Assembly (NCBI GenBank): GCA_030998225.1
Contig: JAPYXD010000714.1
Location: forward strand, 4,278,001 to 4,342,000
Reading direction: 5' to 3'
Origin: Diplolepis rosae
Taxonomy: Eukaryota > Arthropoda > Insecta > Hymenoptera > Diplolepididae
DNA length: 64,000 bases
In this document: in pieces, positions 55,050 through 64,000 of the stretch
Position numbering within the stretch: position 1 is the stretch's first letter
Layout of the letters: every line of letters begins with the position of its first letter
Translations under genes and position numbers: made by a program
Notes under the pieces: model-generated
Seen by the model: only the letters and a program-made list of their open reading frames with translations
What the model was told of the DNA's origin: nothing
The model's database searches: none

Positions 55050-55427
55050 AAGGGGGTTTAGATTATACTTCTTTTAGATTGTCATAGATACGTTGTGAGA
55101 TTATGTGAGCATAAACGAGTATTATGTAGTGTGTACTGCTAATTGATAAGTTTCAGTAATTTCTATTTCGATATGTGTTCCATTGAATCCTTATAATCGC
55201 TTATCATGTTGTCATGAGTTTATAACCATTATCTGTAAATAGTGGCTCAGCCGAGCATGACGGTGTAGAAAGAAAGTGTGTGTGTGAGAAAGAGAGAGCG
55301 AAAGTAGTCCTTAGGGTGGTTAGGTTAACTTTTAAGCCATATTCTATATTAAAAAAAATAGGGACTTAGGCTGCAGTTCGTAGCAAATTTTAAATCTTAA
55401 TAAATCCTAAGTGACGAGGGCGTCACA
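55050..55427 (+). repeat. Possible 3' LTR of the gypsy element
   Basis: A purine-rich AAGGGGG tract (55050-55056) follows the integrase end, as a polypurine tract should. The following sequence could run as an LTR from about 55080 (TGTCATAG) to about 55427 (GGCGTCACA). It includes an AATAAA at 55396. No second copy exists in the window, because the 5' side of the element is missing, so the LTR limits cannot be confirmed. Confidence 0.4.
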
Positions 55428-56464
55428 AGATCAGAATGGCCGAACTGTAGCAATTTCAAAATTTAGCTAGCTGTTAAGTTTTATTTCTGCAGGCTGGGAG
55501 ATTCAGGGCCGAGCATTTGCTGAACAGATAGGGTATTGAGCTTTCTGGGGTTATGGCTGGGAAAAACCAAACCTGAAGGAGCGGCGGCTTTTGCTGAACA
55601 TGATTCACCTTACCTGAAGTACAGAATAGCTTGATAGTCTAACAAATAGGGGGTGACAATGAGTTAAGTGGAAGGGAAAGGGCCACCTCGGGACGCAAGA
55701 GTTCGAGAGGCCCAGGAAAAGCACTTCTGTTTGATGCGTTTTCGAAGAAACGTCTAGAGTAGCCATCAATTGTCTCTACCATACGCATATCGTGCATTCT
55801 TGTAGTTTCATTCTGTGTCCATGAAACATACTTTACTTTTTGTTTTTACTTGAGAACTCTGTGTTGCAGTGACATTATTTGAATATCCCCAACATTTAGA
55901 ATTGGGAATCCTTCTTTAATAATAAAATTTTTAAAAAATTTCGGTCGGTTTGTATGCAAAATTTTTCATGTTCTTACATTTTATCCGGTTTTTCATTCAC
56001 AGTGAACTCTAAATATTTTTTCAATTCGTGATGCTGCATACTGGACTACTTCATTTTGAATGGCAAGCTATGAGATAAGTTTTTGATTTCTATGATAATC
56101 CTTATTTTAATTATCTCCTATATTCTAATCTTTTACAGAATTTTTGAATTAATCTTCGAATATATGGCACTGAAGAAAGCCCCCCATATGTGGCCGAAAC
56201 GTTTGCCTTTCTTTCTTTTTTTGCGTATTTTTATATCTAATAGTGATAATTTTAATCGAAGGAAATAAAAAGAATCTGACCCTATGCCAAAATAACGAGA
56301 AATGAACAAAAATTTTATAACAATATACTTGAAAGATTATTTCAAAAAAGGAAAAAAATTATTGATAATACTTTACCGATGATTCAGCGCAATGTTTTGA
56401 AAATAAGTAAAATTTTACAAATGTGCTGTATCATAAAGTAGCCTTGGGTGTTTAGGCAGAATGT
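55428..56464 (+). other. Unassigned, with a Penelope-like terminal motif
   Basis: Mostly unassigned sequence. Near 56165-56200 it reads ACTGAAGAAAGCCCC, then GTGGCCGAAACGTTTG, similar to the terminal sequence of Penelope-like elements (compare the minus strand near 28700). No RT was recognised upstream. Confidence 0.35.
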
Positions 56465-56707
56465 CACTTTCACGTGACTGCACATGGAAAAAAACCATGT
56501 GATGGAATTGGGGTCAATTCAAAAAGACTCGCACCACATGCATGTCTCCAGGCGTCGTCTCAGAATCAAATTTTGACTGCTCATGCTCTATATCAATGGG
56601 TTAAGAAAAACCTTTCTGAAACGGTAATATTTTTCATCTCTAAAGAAAATCATGCTGCCACAGCCGAAAATCAAATCTCAGAAGAGCAAAGTAAACATGT
56701 AATTTAA
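56465..56707 (+). pseudogene. Fragment of repetitive arthropod protein family B, C-terminal part
   Basis: The frame includes H-F-H-V-T-A-H-G-K-K-P-C-D-G-I-G and K-R-L-A-P-H-A-C-L-Q-A, matching the family's conserved H-F-F-A-T-S-H-G-K-G-x-C-D-G-I-G-G-T-V-K-R-L-A block. Q-I-L-T-A-H-A-L-Y-Q-W follows. Only about 80 codons remain. Together with 51004-51530 it brackets the mariner and gypsy fragments, so those may have inserted into one family B copy. Confidence 0.7.
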
Positions 56708-56734
56708 TTAAAAAAATAATTTTTTAAGTACCAC

Positions 56735-56840
56735 TGTGAGAGGCAAGGGGACTTACACCAAAAAGTACCCTGAAAAGTGAGAGGTAAGGGGACTCACATC
56801 AAAAAGCACTTCGTAATGTGAGAGTCAAGGGAAATTACCA
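56735..56840 (+). repeat. Subterminal repeats, GTGAGAGGCAAGGGGACT units
   Basis: Three imperfect units with GTGAGAGGYAAGGGGACT(C/T)ACA and CAAAAAGYAC. They match the units at 44310-44430, which adjoin a piggyBac 3' end. Confidence 0.65.
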
Positions 56841-57945
56841 AAACAAATCTGAAAATATACTAGGCAAGAAGAACCATCTAACACAATCTTTCATTATTTT
56901 ATTACTAACTATCGTTCACTTAGAATGAAACCGTTTCCAAAATTTCTCACAGAAGATATCTCAAATGATCTTCAACTATCAAGAAGAGAGAATAGAATAA
57001 AATCGTCATTTCACGCAAACAGAAAAATCATTTTTATCGAGTATTAGAACCACTAAGACACTACAGCACGCCTGGTAGCGCTGCGGCTAGTTAGCGTGGG
57101 GCACCCGCCCTTTCATGACATTCTGCAACTCAACTAATACTTTCGATTCCATTTTCGATGATTCCAATTCAAGAATAAAAAAAATTGATACAAAATCGAC
57201 ATCTCGTGTATCGAGCACCTCACGTCACCATACTTTCGATCGTATAGCTTGCGAAAAAATTATCAGTCGTTCAACATCTCACCTTATGCAATATTGAGGG
57301 ACTAGGAGCAATAAGGGGATATAATTTTATGCCGTACGGCAAAGATAGCTCCTCGTTCTTTTCTTATTTCTCTCAATCTGGTTATACTGCTTCATGGTAA
57401 GTTTTCCTCTGAAAAGAATCATCGTTTTACCAATAGAAACGATTTGGTCATTATTATCATTGTAATCATTCCATCAACTACCATCATTATTTGCATCTTC
57501 AGCATATCACGAAATCCATTAAAAGTAGTAAATTATTTCTTCTGCAAAGCAAGGGAGTGATCAAATAAATAAAAGAAGAACTCAAAATAATCAGAACAAC
57601 AAAAGATTGAAATAATGAAATCCTAAAGGACTACGAGCTCCGTTCTTTTGTTTTCACGGATAAAAAAAGAACAGTGATCGTTCTTCTGTTCTTTTGTTTA
57701 CTCATGAATTCTCCAATTTTACATTAATTTATCGCGCACGATTACGTTAGGCAATCTTAACTGTATTCCACGCGTCAAAGAAATTTTTACAGGATTCTTC
57801 CATAATTGCACATTACATTTGTTCCATAGTGTTTTAGTCTTTAGACTCGTAATGAAAATCATGTATAATTTGAGAAGAAGATTCTTGAATTTGATAATTT
57901 GATTATGTCCAAAAGATGGCAATGATAAAAATGATGATTGGTCTG
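56841..57945 (+). other. Unassigned sequence before the piggyBac remnant
   Basis: Would be expected to contain the N-terminal part of the piggyBac protein, but none could be recognised. Frames at 57115-57297 (Ser/Thr-rich) and 57719-57922 (minus) have no domain. Confidence 0.35.
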
Positions 57946-59290
57946 GGGACGTGGAAAATATGACTATCTTCCATAAAGATTTAGGCAGTCAGCCATGAAT
58001 ATTAATAGATTCTAGGAACTATTCTGAAAGTGATTTCTTCCCCAGAATCTTTGCTAATGAGTTACACATCCCTATGGGTATTCACAAGCTGCCAAGAATG
58101 AGGAATTTTTGTAAGTTTGATCCAGTCCTTGGAGTAGAAGTCATTGCAAAAGGCATCAACCGCAGTTGCTTTCAAAAAATAAGTGAAATGAGCATAATTA
58201 AATTACGATAAGTTGTATAAAATTAGACCTCTACTTGATGGTTTGAACAAAAATATCAGATGAGTTTATAAATCATCGAGTTTTGTTTCGACTGATAAAA
58301 CGATGACTCTTTTTAAGGGAAGATCCACCATGAAACAGTTTAACCCAGTAAAGCCTATCAAAAGAGAGTATAAAGGTTGGTGCCATGTAGATTCACAAAC
58401 AGGGTACATTTCTAAGTTTGAAATTTACACTAGAAAATCCAATAAAAATACTGATTTGCGAGCTAATTTGGAAGAACGCGTAATTTCGAACTTTATAGAG
58501 GATTTACAAAACTCTAAAAAGTTGGTAGATTTGATAACTTCTTCACATCAGTCAATATTATAGCTACACTTTACGAAAATGGAATCTGCACTGTTGGCAC
58601 CGTGAAGTCGAATTAAAAAGAACTATCATTGAAGATGATTTAAAAAGAGAAGATGAAAAGACGTGATTTCCGGTTCCATAAGAAAGGAATTGTAGTCGCC
58701 ATTAAGTAGATGGACTCAAAACCCGTAACTCTTTTGCCTAATGAACACAATCCTGGAGACGGTGCTGACGTAATGCGAAAGAACAAGGAATGGTACACAT
58801 GTTAGTGTTACTTGTCCTTCCCCAATCCGAAATTATAACAGAATCATGGCAGGTGTAAATAAGTTTGGTCAGTTGAAAGAAAAATAATGTATCGGACGAC
58901 GCCCTAGAAAATGCCTGCACAGAATTATTTACTTTCTCATCGATCTTACTATTGTAAACTGATACATTTTGTACAAGTTACAAATTAAAGACTCTCTACA
59001 AAGCCAATTGCAGTTTTGCATCAACTTGGCAAAATATTCAAAGCAGGTTTGGTTTGACGGAAAAGAAATGGTCGACCAATCGACTTGACACCAAACAAAT
59101 TTGCATTAATAAATGATGTCAAGCTGGTTCAGGTTGGTAATTATATGCCTAAAATAATAAAGTCCCACAGATAATATATGGTAGTCTCCGTGGTAGCGAA
59201 GGAATTCAGAAAAAAACAGCATATAATGTTCTGAATGCAACGTTCCTCTGTGCATGGAAACATGTTTTTCACAATTCCACAAGTGAAGAA
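57946..59290 (+). pseudogene. piggyBac transposase remnant
   Basis: Long + strand similarity in broken frames. About 57990-58190 has F-A-N-E-L-H-I-P-M-G-I-H-K-L-P-R-M-R-N and L-G-V-E-V-I. About 58210 has K-L-Y-K-I-R-P-L-L-D-G-L-N. The frame 58303-58563 has M-T-L-F-K-G-R-S-T-M-K-Q-F-N-P-V-K-P-I-K-R and G-W-C-H-V-D, the core region around the second catalytic Asp (D-x-x-M-x-x-F-K-G-R; here Lys replaces the usual Glu after Asp). Later pieces (58800-59000) give M-A-G-V-N-K-F-G-Q-L and F-L-I-D-L-T-I-V-N, and 59230-59280 gives C-S-E-C-N-V-P-L-C, the C-terminal zinc finger. Many stops; dead copy. Closest in motif to the remnant at 43854-44247. Confidence 0.88.
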
Positions 59291-60365
59291 ACAGCATTCA
59301 AACTATCAGTTTCTGACAGATTTATTGAATTACATTTGATAATGGTTAACATCAAATACAAATGCGAAATTTTTATTATGGTGTGTAATTGGTTCTTGTG
59401 AACGTCAGGATGATTTATTAAAAACGCAGTAGACACTACAATTATCTTTTTCTCCGTCATTCTTGTTGTGTTTATTTATTATTTTTCTTAGCTATTACTA
59501 CGTAGTTCGAACGATATTTCCCTCGATTACGCGACGTGCCGTCTCCGTAATTGTTTTTCGTGATCTTTGAATACTTGAGGTACAAATTCATATATTTACC
59601 TCAGTGACCACATCACCAGACCAGATGAATATCAAAATGTGATCCTACTGATTGCGTGATGTGCAGTCTCTATTATTGTTCGGGACTTTTCTCATACAAT
59701 TGCTTTTTCTATTCTGTCTTTTCGTTACTTTAAATCATTTTGTTGTGACACAATGTAGAAATTCAGAATTAGATGAGTTTCGGATGCACATGCCAGAAAA
59801 AAAATTTTGTTTTCCAAAGGGGCTGGTTTTTCATACAATATGGGTGTTGAAACACAGTAAAAGTTATAAAATATTTTTGTCTACGTCTGAAACCCTTCAT
59901 TCCCTCTATCCAACACCGAGGTTATTTGTTATCTCCCTGAAAAAAGTCTGACACGAAGGGGTTAAAGATATAACTTTATACCATATTTCGCAGGCTTTGA
60001 ACATATATAAATACAGAAATTGAATTTACCTCAGAAGCGTTATAACTGCTAAAAAAAACACAGAAAATGGAAAACTTACGATATAAATACTGTACTTGAA
60101 ATAGAACATGATTACATTAGGACATTGCATTCTTCTTTGACTTGTTACACAACATACTATTCCGCATAATCAATTTAATTAACTCTTAAATTTTTTTCAG
60201 AACTGCCTTAAGACTTTCTAGTAGGGTCTGAGATCACTAATCTTATATGATCGCCCTTGTATGTCGTTGAATGCGACATATCATTTCCTATGTACCTTTC
60301 AATGCTGAACACGAATCTGGCTTCCGTTTGTTGCTATCGCGCCTAGTTTAATAGATATTTGCAAT
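59291..60365 (+). other. Unassigned, with a short tandem duplication
   Basis: Positions about 59519-59645 and 59646-59690 repeat GATTRCGYGAYGTGCMGTCTC with surrounding similarity. A 99-codon frame (59652-59951), hydrophobic at its start, has no recognised domain beyond that. Confidence 0.4.
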
Positions 60366-60589
60366 TAAAATTATTGATAAAAAATTATTGAACAATTTTT
60401 ATTAAAAGTGAAATCTTTTTTCTGCCATCAATATAGGTCATTTCGATGTGTTTTTAACGCAGTTTGTGAATATTATTTTACTTTAGCGATATATATAACG
60501 GTTTTTGAGATATTCTTAAAAAACTGGAAAAAAGTGCTAAAAATGTACTGAATTTTCAGTGCTCTGTAATTTTTAATGGCATGCTTACA

Positions 60590-61086
60590 TTCAGGCCATG
60601 AAATTGCGTCAACATTTCATTCACATACCGTTTGTAGTGCTTAGATTTTTGATTTCCGAGGAAATTTCGGATCACATTCTTTACAGATAACCAGGCTTTT
60701 CTCTTTTCACTGCTCAAGCATTCATCAAATTCTGAATGTTACATAAGCTCACGAATTTGAGGCCCTATGAGAACCTCTTCTTTGATTTTCGCATCGCTAA
60801 GTTTTGGGAATTTTTATTTTAGATAGCCAAATGCGTTTTTGTTCCGAAATATTGCTTTTACGACGCTTTTAACTATCCCGAGTTCGATATCTAGAGGCAG
60901 CAGAATAACATTTTTAGTATCTACCAGAGGGTTTTCAGCGACTTTTCTTTGCCCTGGTTCTAACGAGTCACGTTTAGACCAAACCTGGACAGCGTAATGT
61001 CTGTCCCTAGCACGGCTGTTCCAATAACATAAGAAGCGACAATACTTCGTGTATCCTGTTTGCAGTCCTAACAGAATAGCAATCAC
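60590..61086 (-). pseudogene. Repetitive arthropod protein family A remnant
   Basis: On the minus strand the frame 61086-60814 begins I-A-I-L-L-G-L-Q-T-G-Y-T-K-Y and has C-Y-W-N-S-R-A-R-D-R-H-Y, L-V-D-T-K-N-V-I-L-L-P-L-D-I-E-L-G. This matches the family's L-L-G-x-Q-x-G-Y-T-K-Y ... W-D-S-R ... H-Y ... P-L-H-I-K-L-G pattern. Beyond a frame change, 60800-60595 continues with K-I-K-E-E-V-L-I-G-P-Q-I-R-E and F-L-G-N. The next expected block (H-S-x-L-D-F-F-P-E-N-L-G) is the one present in the + strand fragment at 21632-21784. Position between inverted repeats supports a transposon protein, but its class and activity are unknown. Confidence 0.7.
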
Positions 61087-61579
61087 TTTTAAGTCTGGAC
61101 AGATTGACTAACAGTGTGCGTGGTAATTTATTTTCAGAAGTAGCATTTTTATAACTTTGTAGCACTCTTTTATATGTGAAGCATAGGCAACAGGTATGGA
61201 TGGAAACTCATTACCATAATACAGAAGAACTCACATTCATTCACATCACTCACGACCACATCACAATCCGATCAAATAACATGTTCACTCAAGCAAACGT
61301 CGAATATTTTAATATGGATAAATGAAGATCTGATGCCCAGTACAACATTTAGTGTAAGTTTTCGGAAATTATAAAGAAGGGTACGCATTTTTTAAGATAT
61401 TACACAAACGGATAATCCGAATTTAACTTTTTTTCACATAATTATTCTTCATGACGAGCAAACAAATCCGCCTATTGTTTATTAAAAAAAAGTAAATATA
61501 TCCTGAATTACAGAGCACTAAGACTTCAGTACATTTTTAGCAGTTTTTTCCAGTTTGTTAAGAATATCTTAAAAACCGA

Positions 61580-62202
61580 TATACAGAATGGGCCGTTTTA
61601 ATCGCCCCCACCTAATTTTCTCGAAATCTATACCAGATACAGAAAAATTTTTCGTACAAAAGTTGAAGGGGGCAGAGGAGGTCATCTAATGGTATCAACG
61701 AACTTGACCTTGAACTGGTTATCAAGGTCATTTCAAGGTCAAAGTGATTTTTTCTAATAGGAACCTCTATTTTTGACGCCAGATTTAGAAAAAGCGGAAC
61801 ATTTTACGTATAAGATATTCTATTGGTCAAGGTCTTTTCAAGGTGATATGAAGGTCAAATAGGCGAAAATTAGTTAAAATGTATTGATTCAAAATGTGAA
61901 TATTCTATTGTGTAGTAGTGAGGTCGAATAGATTTCCCAAAGTCGGTCAAATGGCCAAGCATGAACGACCTTGGATTTTTGAAGGTCACAAACTTCTAAC
62001 ATTTACGAATATTCACATTTTTTATTATAAAAAATTACTTTGACCTTGAAATGACCTTGAAAACCAAGTTCAAGGTCAATTCCGTTGATACCATTAGATG
62101 ACCTTCTCTGCCCCCTTCAACTTTTGTACGAAACATTTTTCTGTATCTGGTATAGATTCCGAGAAAATTAGGTGGGTCGATTACGATGGCCCGCCCTGTA
62201 TA
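61580..62202. mobile_element. MITE with long TIRs and repeated AAGGTCA half-sites
   Basis: Ends TACAGAATGGGCCGTTTTAA (left) and the complement of TACAGGGCGGGCCATCGTAA (right), with arms of about 150 bases that match through CACCTAATTTTCTCG, CTATACCAGATACAGAAAAA and GATACCATTAGATGACC-like sequence. Nine copies of AAGGTCA/TGACCTT occur (61705, 61724, 61735, 61851, 61982, 62041, 62052, 62072, 62099). No coding sequence. Confidence 0.85.
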
Positions 62203-62932
62203 TACGAGGTATATACTCCCTGAATGCCGTAGTTACCGGCCGGATGCCTTAGGTCACGCGCAGCGTGTGTTTATGTCCAACGTGCTTTTTTCGTTCGTTG
62301 CATTTGTTTACAGTTGAAAATGACAGAAAGAACAGATCAACGAATTTGCATCAAGTTTCGCATCAATCTCGGCAAGAGTTGTACGGAGACAATTTGAATA
62401 ATACAAAAGGCCTTTGAGGACGAAAGTATGGGCATAACACAGACAAAGGAGTGGTACAGGCATTTTAAAAATTGCACGTCAAAGTCAGAGCCATGTCAAA
62501 TCAATGCTGATTATTTTTTTCGATTGTGAGGGTGTTTTGCACTACGAATTTCACCACGATAACGCGCCAGCCCATTCACATACCTTGTGCATCAATTTTT
62601 GGCGAACCACAAGATTGTACAGCTTCCCCACCCTCCGTACAGTCCTGACATAGCTCCCTGCGAATTTTGGATGTTCCCAAAATTGAAAATGGCGCTCAAA
62701 GGAAAGCGGTTCGACCACATCAAGACGATTCAGAGTAATGCTACGCGCGAGCTGAAGGCTAATCCAAAATCTGCTTTCAAGGACTGCTTTCAGATGTGGA
62801 AACACTGCTGGGAGCGTGTGGTTCAATCAAATGGGGACTAGTTTGAAGGATGCCACGGTCCGGATGACGAAGAATAGCACCGACGCGGAGATGTGAACGC
62901 AGGTCGGATACTTTTCGGGCATACCTCGTATA
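62201..62932 (+). pseudogene. Internally deleted mariner with both terminal repeats
   Basis: Left end TATACGAGGTATATAC, right end GGGCATACCTCGTATA, giving inverted termini flush with the MITE's right edge. From ATG 62320 the frame reads M-T-E-R-T-D-Q-R-I-C-I-K-F-R-I-N-L-G-K-S, interrupted by a stop, then E-W-Y-R-H-F-K. A deletion follows. The C-terminal part has H-H-D-N-A-P-A-H-S (about 62550), P-P-Y-S-P-D-I-A-P-C-E-F (62625-62665) and W-K-H-C-W-E-R-V-V-Q-S-N-G-D. The final catalytic position is Glu rather than the Asp common in mariners (A-P-C-E-F in place of P-S-D), and the first catalytic Asp is deleted. Non-autonomous. Confidence 0.88.
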
Positions 62933-63065
62933 TCGCTAAGATAGGACGATATTCGCAAACTGCGTTAAAAAACGCATCGAAATGACCTGCGTTGATGGCA
63001 GGAAAAAAATGTTCACTCTTCAAAAAACTTGTTAAGCAATTTTTTATTAACAATTTTAAATAAAA

Positions 63066-63307
63066 GAAATATTTTTTTATTTTTCTGAATAGTACGAGTC
63101 TGTAACCAGCGTTAGCTCAACTAATAGATCATTGTCTGTCGAGCTGCCAGTGGCTAATATTCTATAGGTACTATAGTATAATATAACAAGAAATTGGAAA
63201 ACAGATATTTTAAACAATTTATCCAAATAATTTCAGTCGATTAAATAGTTCATGATACATCCGTAGCCAAATAGGCGTCAACAAGATTCTGTGAGAAAAG
63301 TTGTGGA
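63066..63307 (+). other. AT-rich sequence, nothing recognised
   Basis: Short spacer between the nested element and the tRNA-like sequence. No feature supported. Confidence 0.35.
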
Positions 63308-63380
63308 ACCTCCGTAGCTCAGATGACAGAGCATTCGACCGGCAATCGAAAGGACCTGGGCTCGATACCCAGCAGAGTGG
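63308..63380 (+). tRNA. tRNA-like sequence (pseudogene or SINE head)
   Basis: A cloverleaf can be drawn: TA at positions 8-9, a D stem GCTC/GAGC, an anticodon stem TTCGA/TCGAA with loop CCGGCAA (anticodon GGC by position, Ala), and a T stem CTGGG/CCCAG with loop CTCGATA. The acceptor pairs poorly (ACCTCCG against CAGAGTG). Position 33 is C instead of U, and the T loop starts CTC rather than TTC. These defects point to a pseudogene or a tRNA-derived SINE rather than a working tRNA. The 3' CCA context and a T-run terminator are not clear; a TTTTTT lies at 63390. Confidence 0.55.
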
Positions 63381-63484
63381 AAGCGTTCCTTTTTTCGCAG
63401 GGGAATTTCTTCAAGCTATTTTAATATTTCAATGTTTGCAACATATTTCAAAAATTTTATTTCGAGCTTTGTTCTGTTTGTTTT

Positions 63485-64000
63485 ATGAAATCTTTTTGCG
63501 TCCTTATCAGAATGTTACAACGGAAGTCAAAAAGAATTCTATACTCTAATGGGTTGACTGATTCAGAAAATAATTCGGATAATGAAAATCAAAATAACGC
63601 TACATTACCCAAAAAAGGAAAAATTATAGGTTCAGAATCTCCAGAATCAGAAGCAGAAAAAATTGAAGCCAATAACAGTTACTATGGAATATGGACGTCA
63701 AAAAGATTCTTCCCTAAAATACACAAGTTTGCGTGAAAAAATTTAGGAATTTAAGGAAACATTAGAAGAGCAGCAAAATCTTAGCTTACTTTCAGCTTTT
63801 CGTCTCTAAAGGTCTCGCATACTTGATTTTCAATGAAATAAATCTGTATCAATCTTGAAAGAATAATAATACGTCAAACAATTCAGAAAAAACAGTACTA
63901 GCCGAACTATACTGTTTTTTTGCTGTGACATTTTTAGTGACAAGCAATAAGAAATTATCATTACTAGAGTACTGGAATACAGACAAGCTTCTGTGTGGCG
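63485..64000 (+). pseudogene. piggyBac transposase N-terminal region, cut by window edge
   Basis: The frame 63485-63736 has an acidic Ser/Glu/Asn-rich stretch (T-D-S-E-N-N-S-D-N-E-N, then S-E-S-P-E-S-E-A-E-K), then W-T-S-K-R-F-F-P-K-I-H-K-F. After a stop the other frames contain, near 63915-64000, E-L-Y-C-F-F-A-V-T-F-L-V-T-S-N-K-K-L-S and L-E-Y-W-N-T-D-K-L-L, matching the early F-x-G-I-L-L-x-x-G ... D-Y-W-S-x-D block of piggyBac proteins. It is in + orientation and continues past 64000. Intervening stops show it is already degenerate. Confidence 0.75.

Larger units (their letters stand above)
60366..63065. mobile_element. Inverted-repeat element carrying family A, with two nested insertions
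   Basis: Outer inverted arms are about 60366-60575 and 61505-61580 plus 62933-63065. The right arm is split by insertions, and removing 61580-62932 restores it (GTTTTTAAGATATTC on one side, TCGCTAAGATAGGACGATA on the other). Paired landmarks are CTGCCATCAAT..AGGTCATTTCGATG, ACGCAGTTTG and TGCTAAAAATGTACTGAA. The interior holds the family A coding remnant on the minus strand. The order of events is readable: element, then MITE in its right arm, then mariner at the MITE's edge. Confidence 0.75.

Noticed and set aside
57070..57110. Possible tRNA (GGTAGCGCTGCGGCTAGTTAGCG)
   Set aside because: No cloverleaf with proper T arm and anticodon stem could be drawn.
1..64000. Integrated viral segment or bacterial symbiont insertion
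   Set aside because: No viral structural or bacterial genes, and no matching codon or operon structure; all recognisable coding remnants belong to transposons or to host genes.

Overview
The window is strongly AT-rich animal DNA and reads as a gene-poor, transposon-packed stretch of an insect genome. Mariner, piggyBac, Ty3/gypsy, Penelope-like and R1-type remnants occur together with spliced exons, and the host exons look most like those of Hymenoptera (an inference from remembered family resemblance, not from a search). There is no operon structure, CRISPR array or sign of bacterial DNA.

The only host gene recognised with confidence is CSE1L (exportin-2, Cas in flies) on the + strand. Three consecutive internal exons lie at 6257-6420, 18745-18934 and 30096-30294. 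Their splice phases match, and they are separated by introns of about 12.3 and 11.2 kb. Nearly everything between 6.4 and 30 kb is therefore intronic: foldback elements, MITEs, mariner fragments, an internally deleted LINE, tandem repeats, a Penelope-like fragment, and a small array of hairpins whose stems covary (7157-7352). Upstream (1-6256) are a LINE 3' end, a deleted mariner on the minus strand, a gag-like fragment and a 1.25-kb GC-punctuated repeat. A second copy of that repeat sits at 21913-23061. CSE1L exons after 30294 were not found.

From 30.3 to 40.5 kb there are degenerate repeats, a THAP-domain exon with a good splice donor (33515-33763), and a nearly full-length R1-clade LINE on the minus strand (34548-40463). 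The LINE has a 33-nt poly(T) run and an apparent 16-bp target-site duplication. Its ORF1 is intact and its ORF2 is broken by two frameshifts. The element at 10035-12066 is an RT-less relative of it with its own 10-bp duplication.

From 40.8 to 50.9 kb there are three large inverted-repeat structures: a MITE (40857-42044), a foldback built on inverted piggyBac 3' ends (42411-45218), and a 4-kb terminal-inverted-repeat element (46878-50914) that holds a minus-strand THAP exon and a nested MITE. From 51 to 56.7 kb a repetitive protein family of unknown transposon class appears to be split by a mariner and an RT-deleted Ty3/gypsy element. From 57.9 kb to the end there are two piggyBac remnants, a triple-nested element (60366-63065) whose MITE carries nine nuclear-receptor half-sites, and a tRNA-like sequence.

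Apart from CSE1L and possibly the THAP exons, most coding-like sequence here is transposon-derived and decayed. No wholly new system was demonstrated. The best leads are the covarying hairpin array, the RT-less LINE derivative and the THAP-bearing inverted-repeat element.
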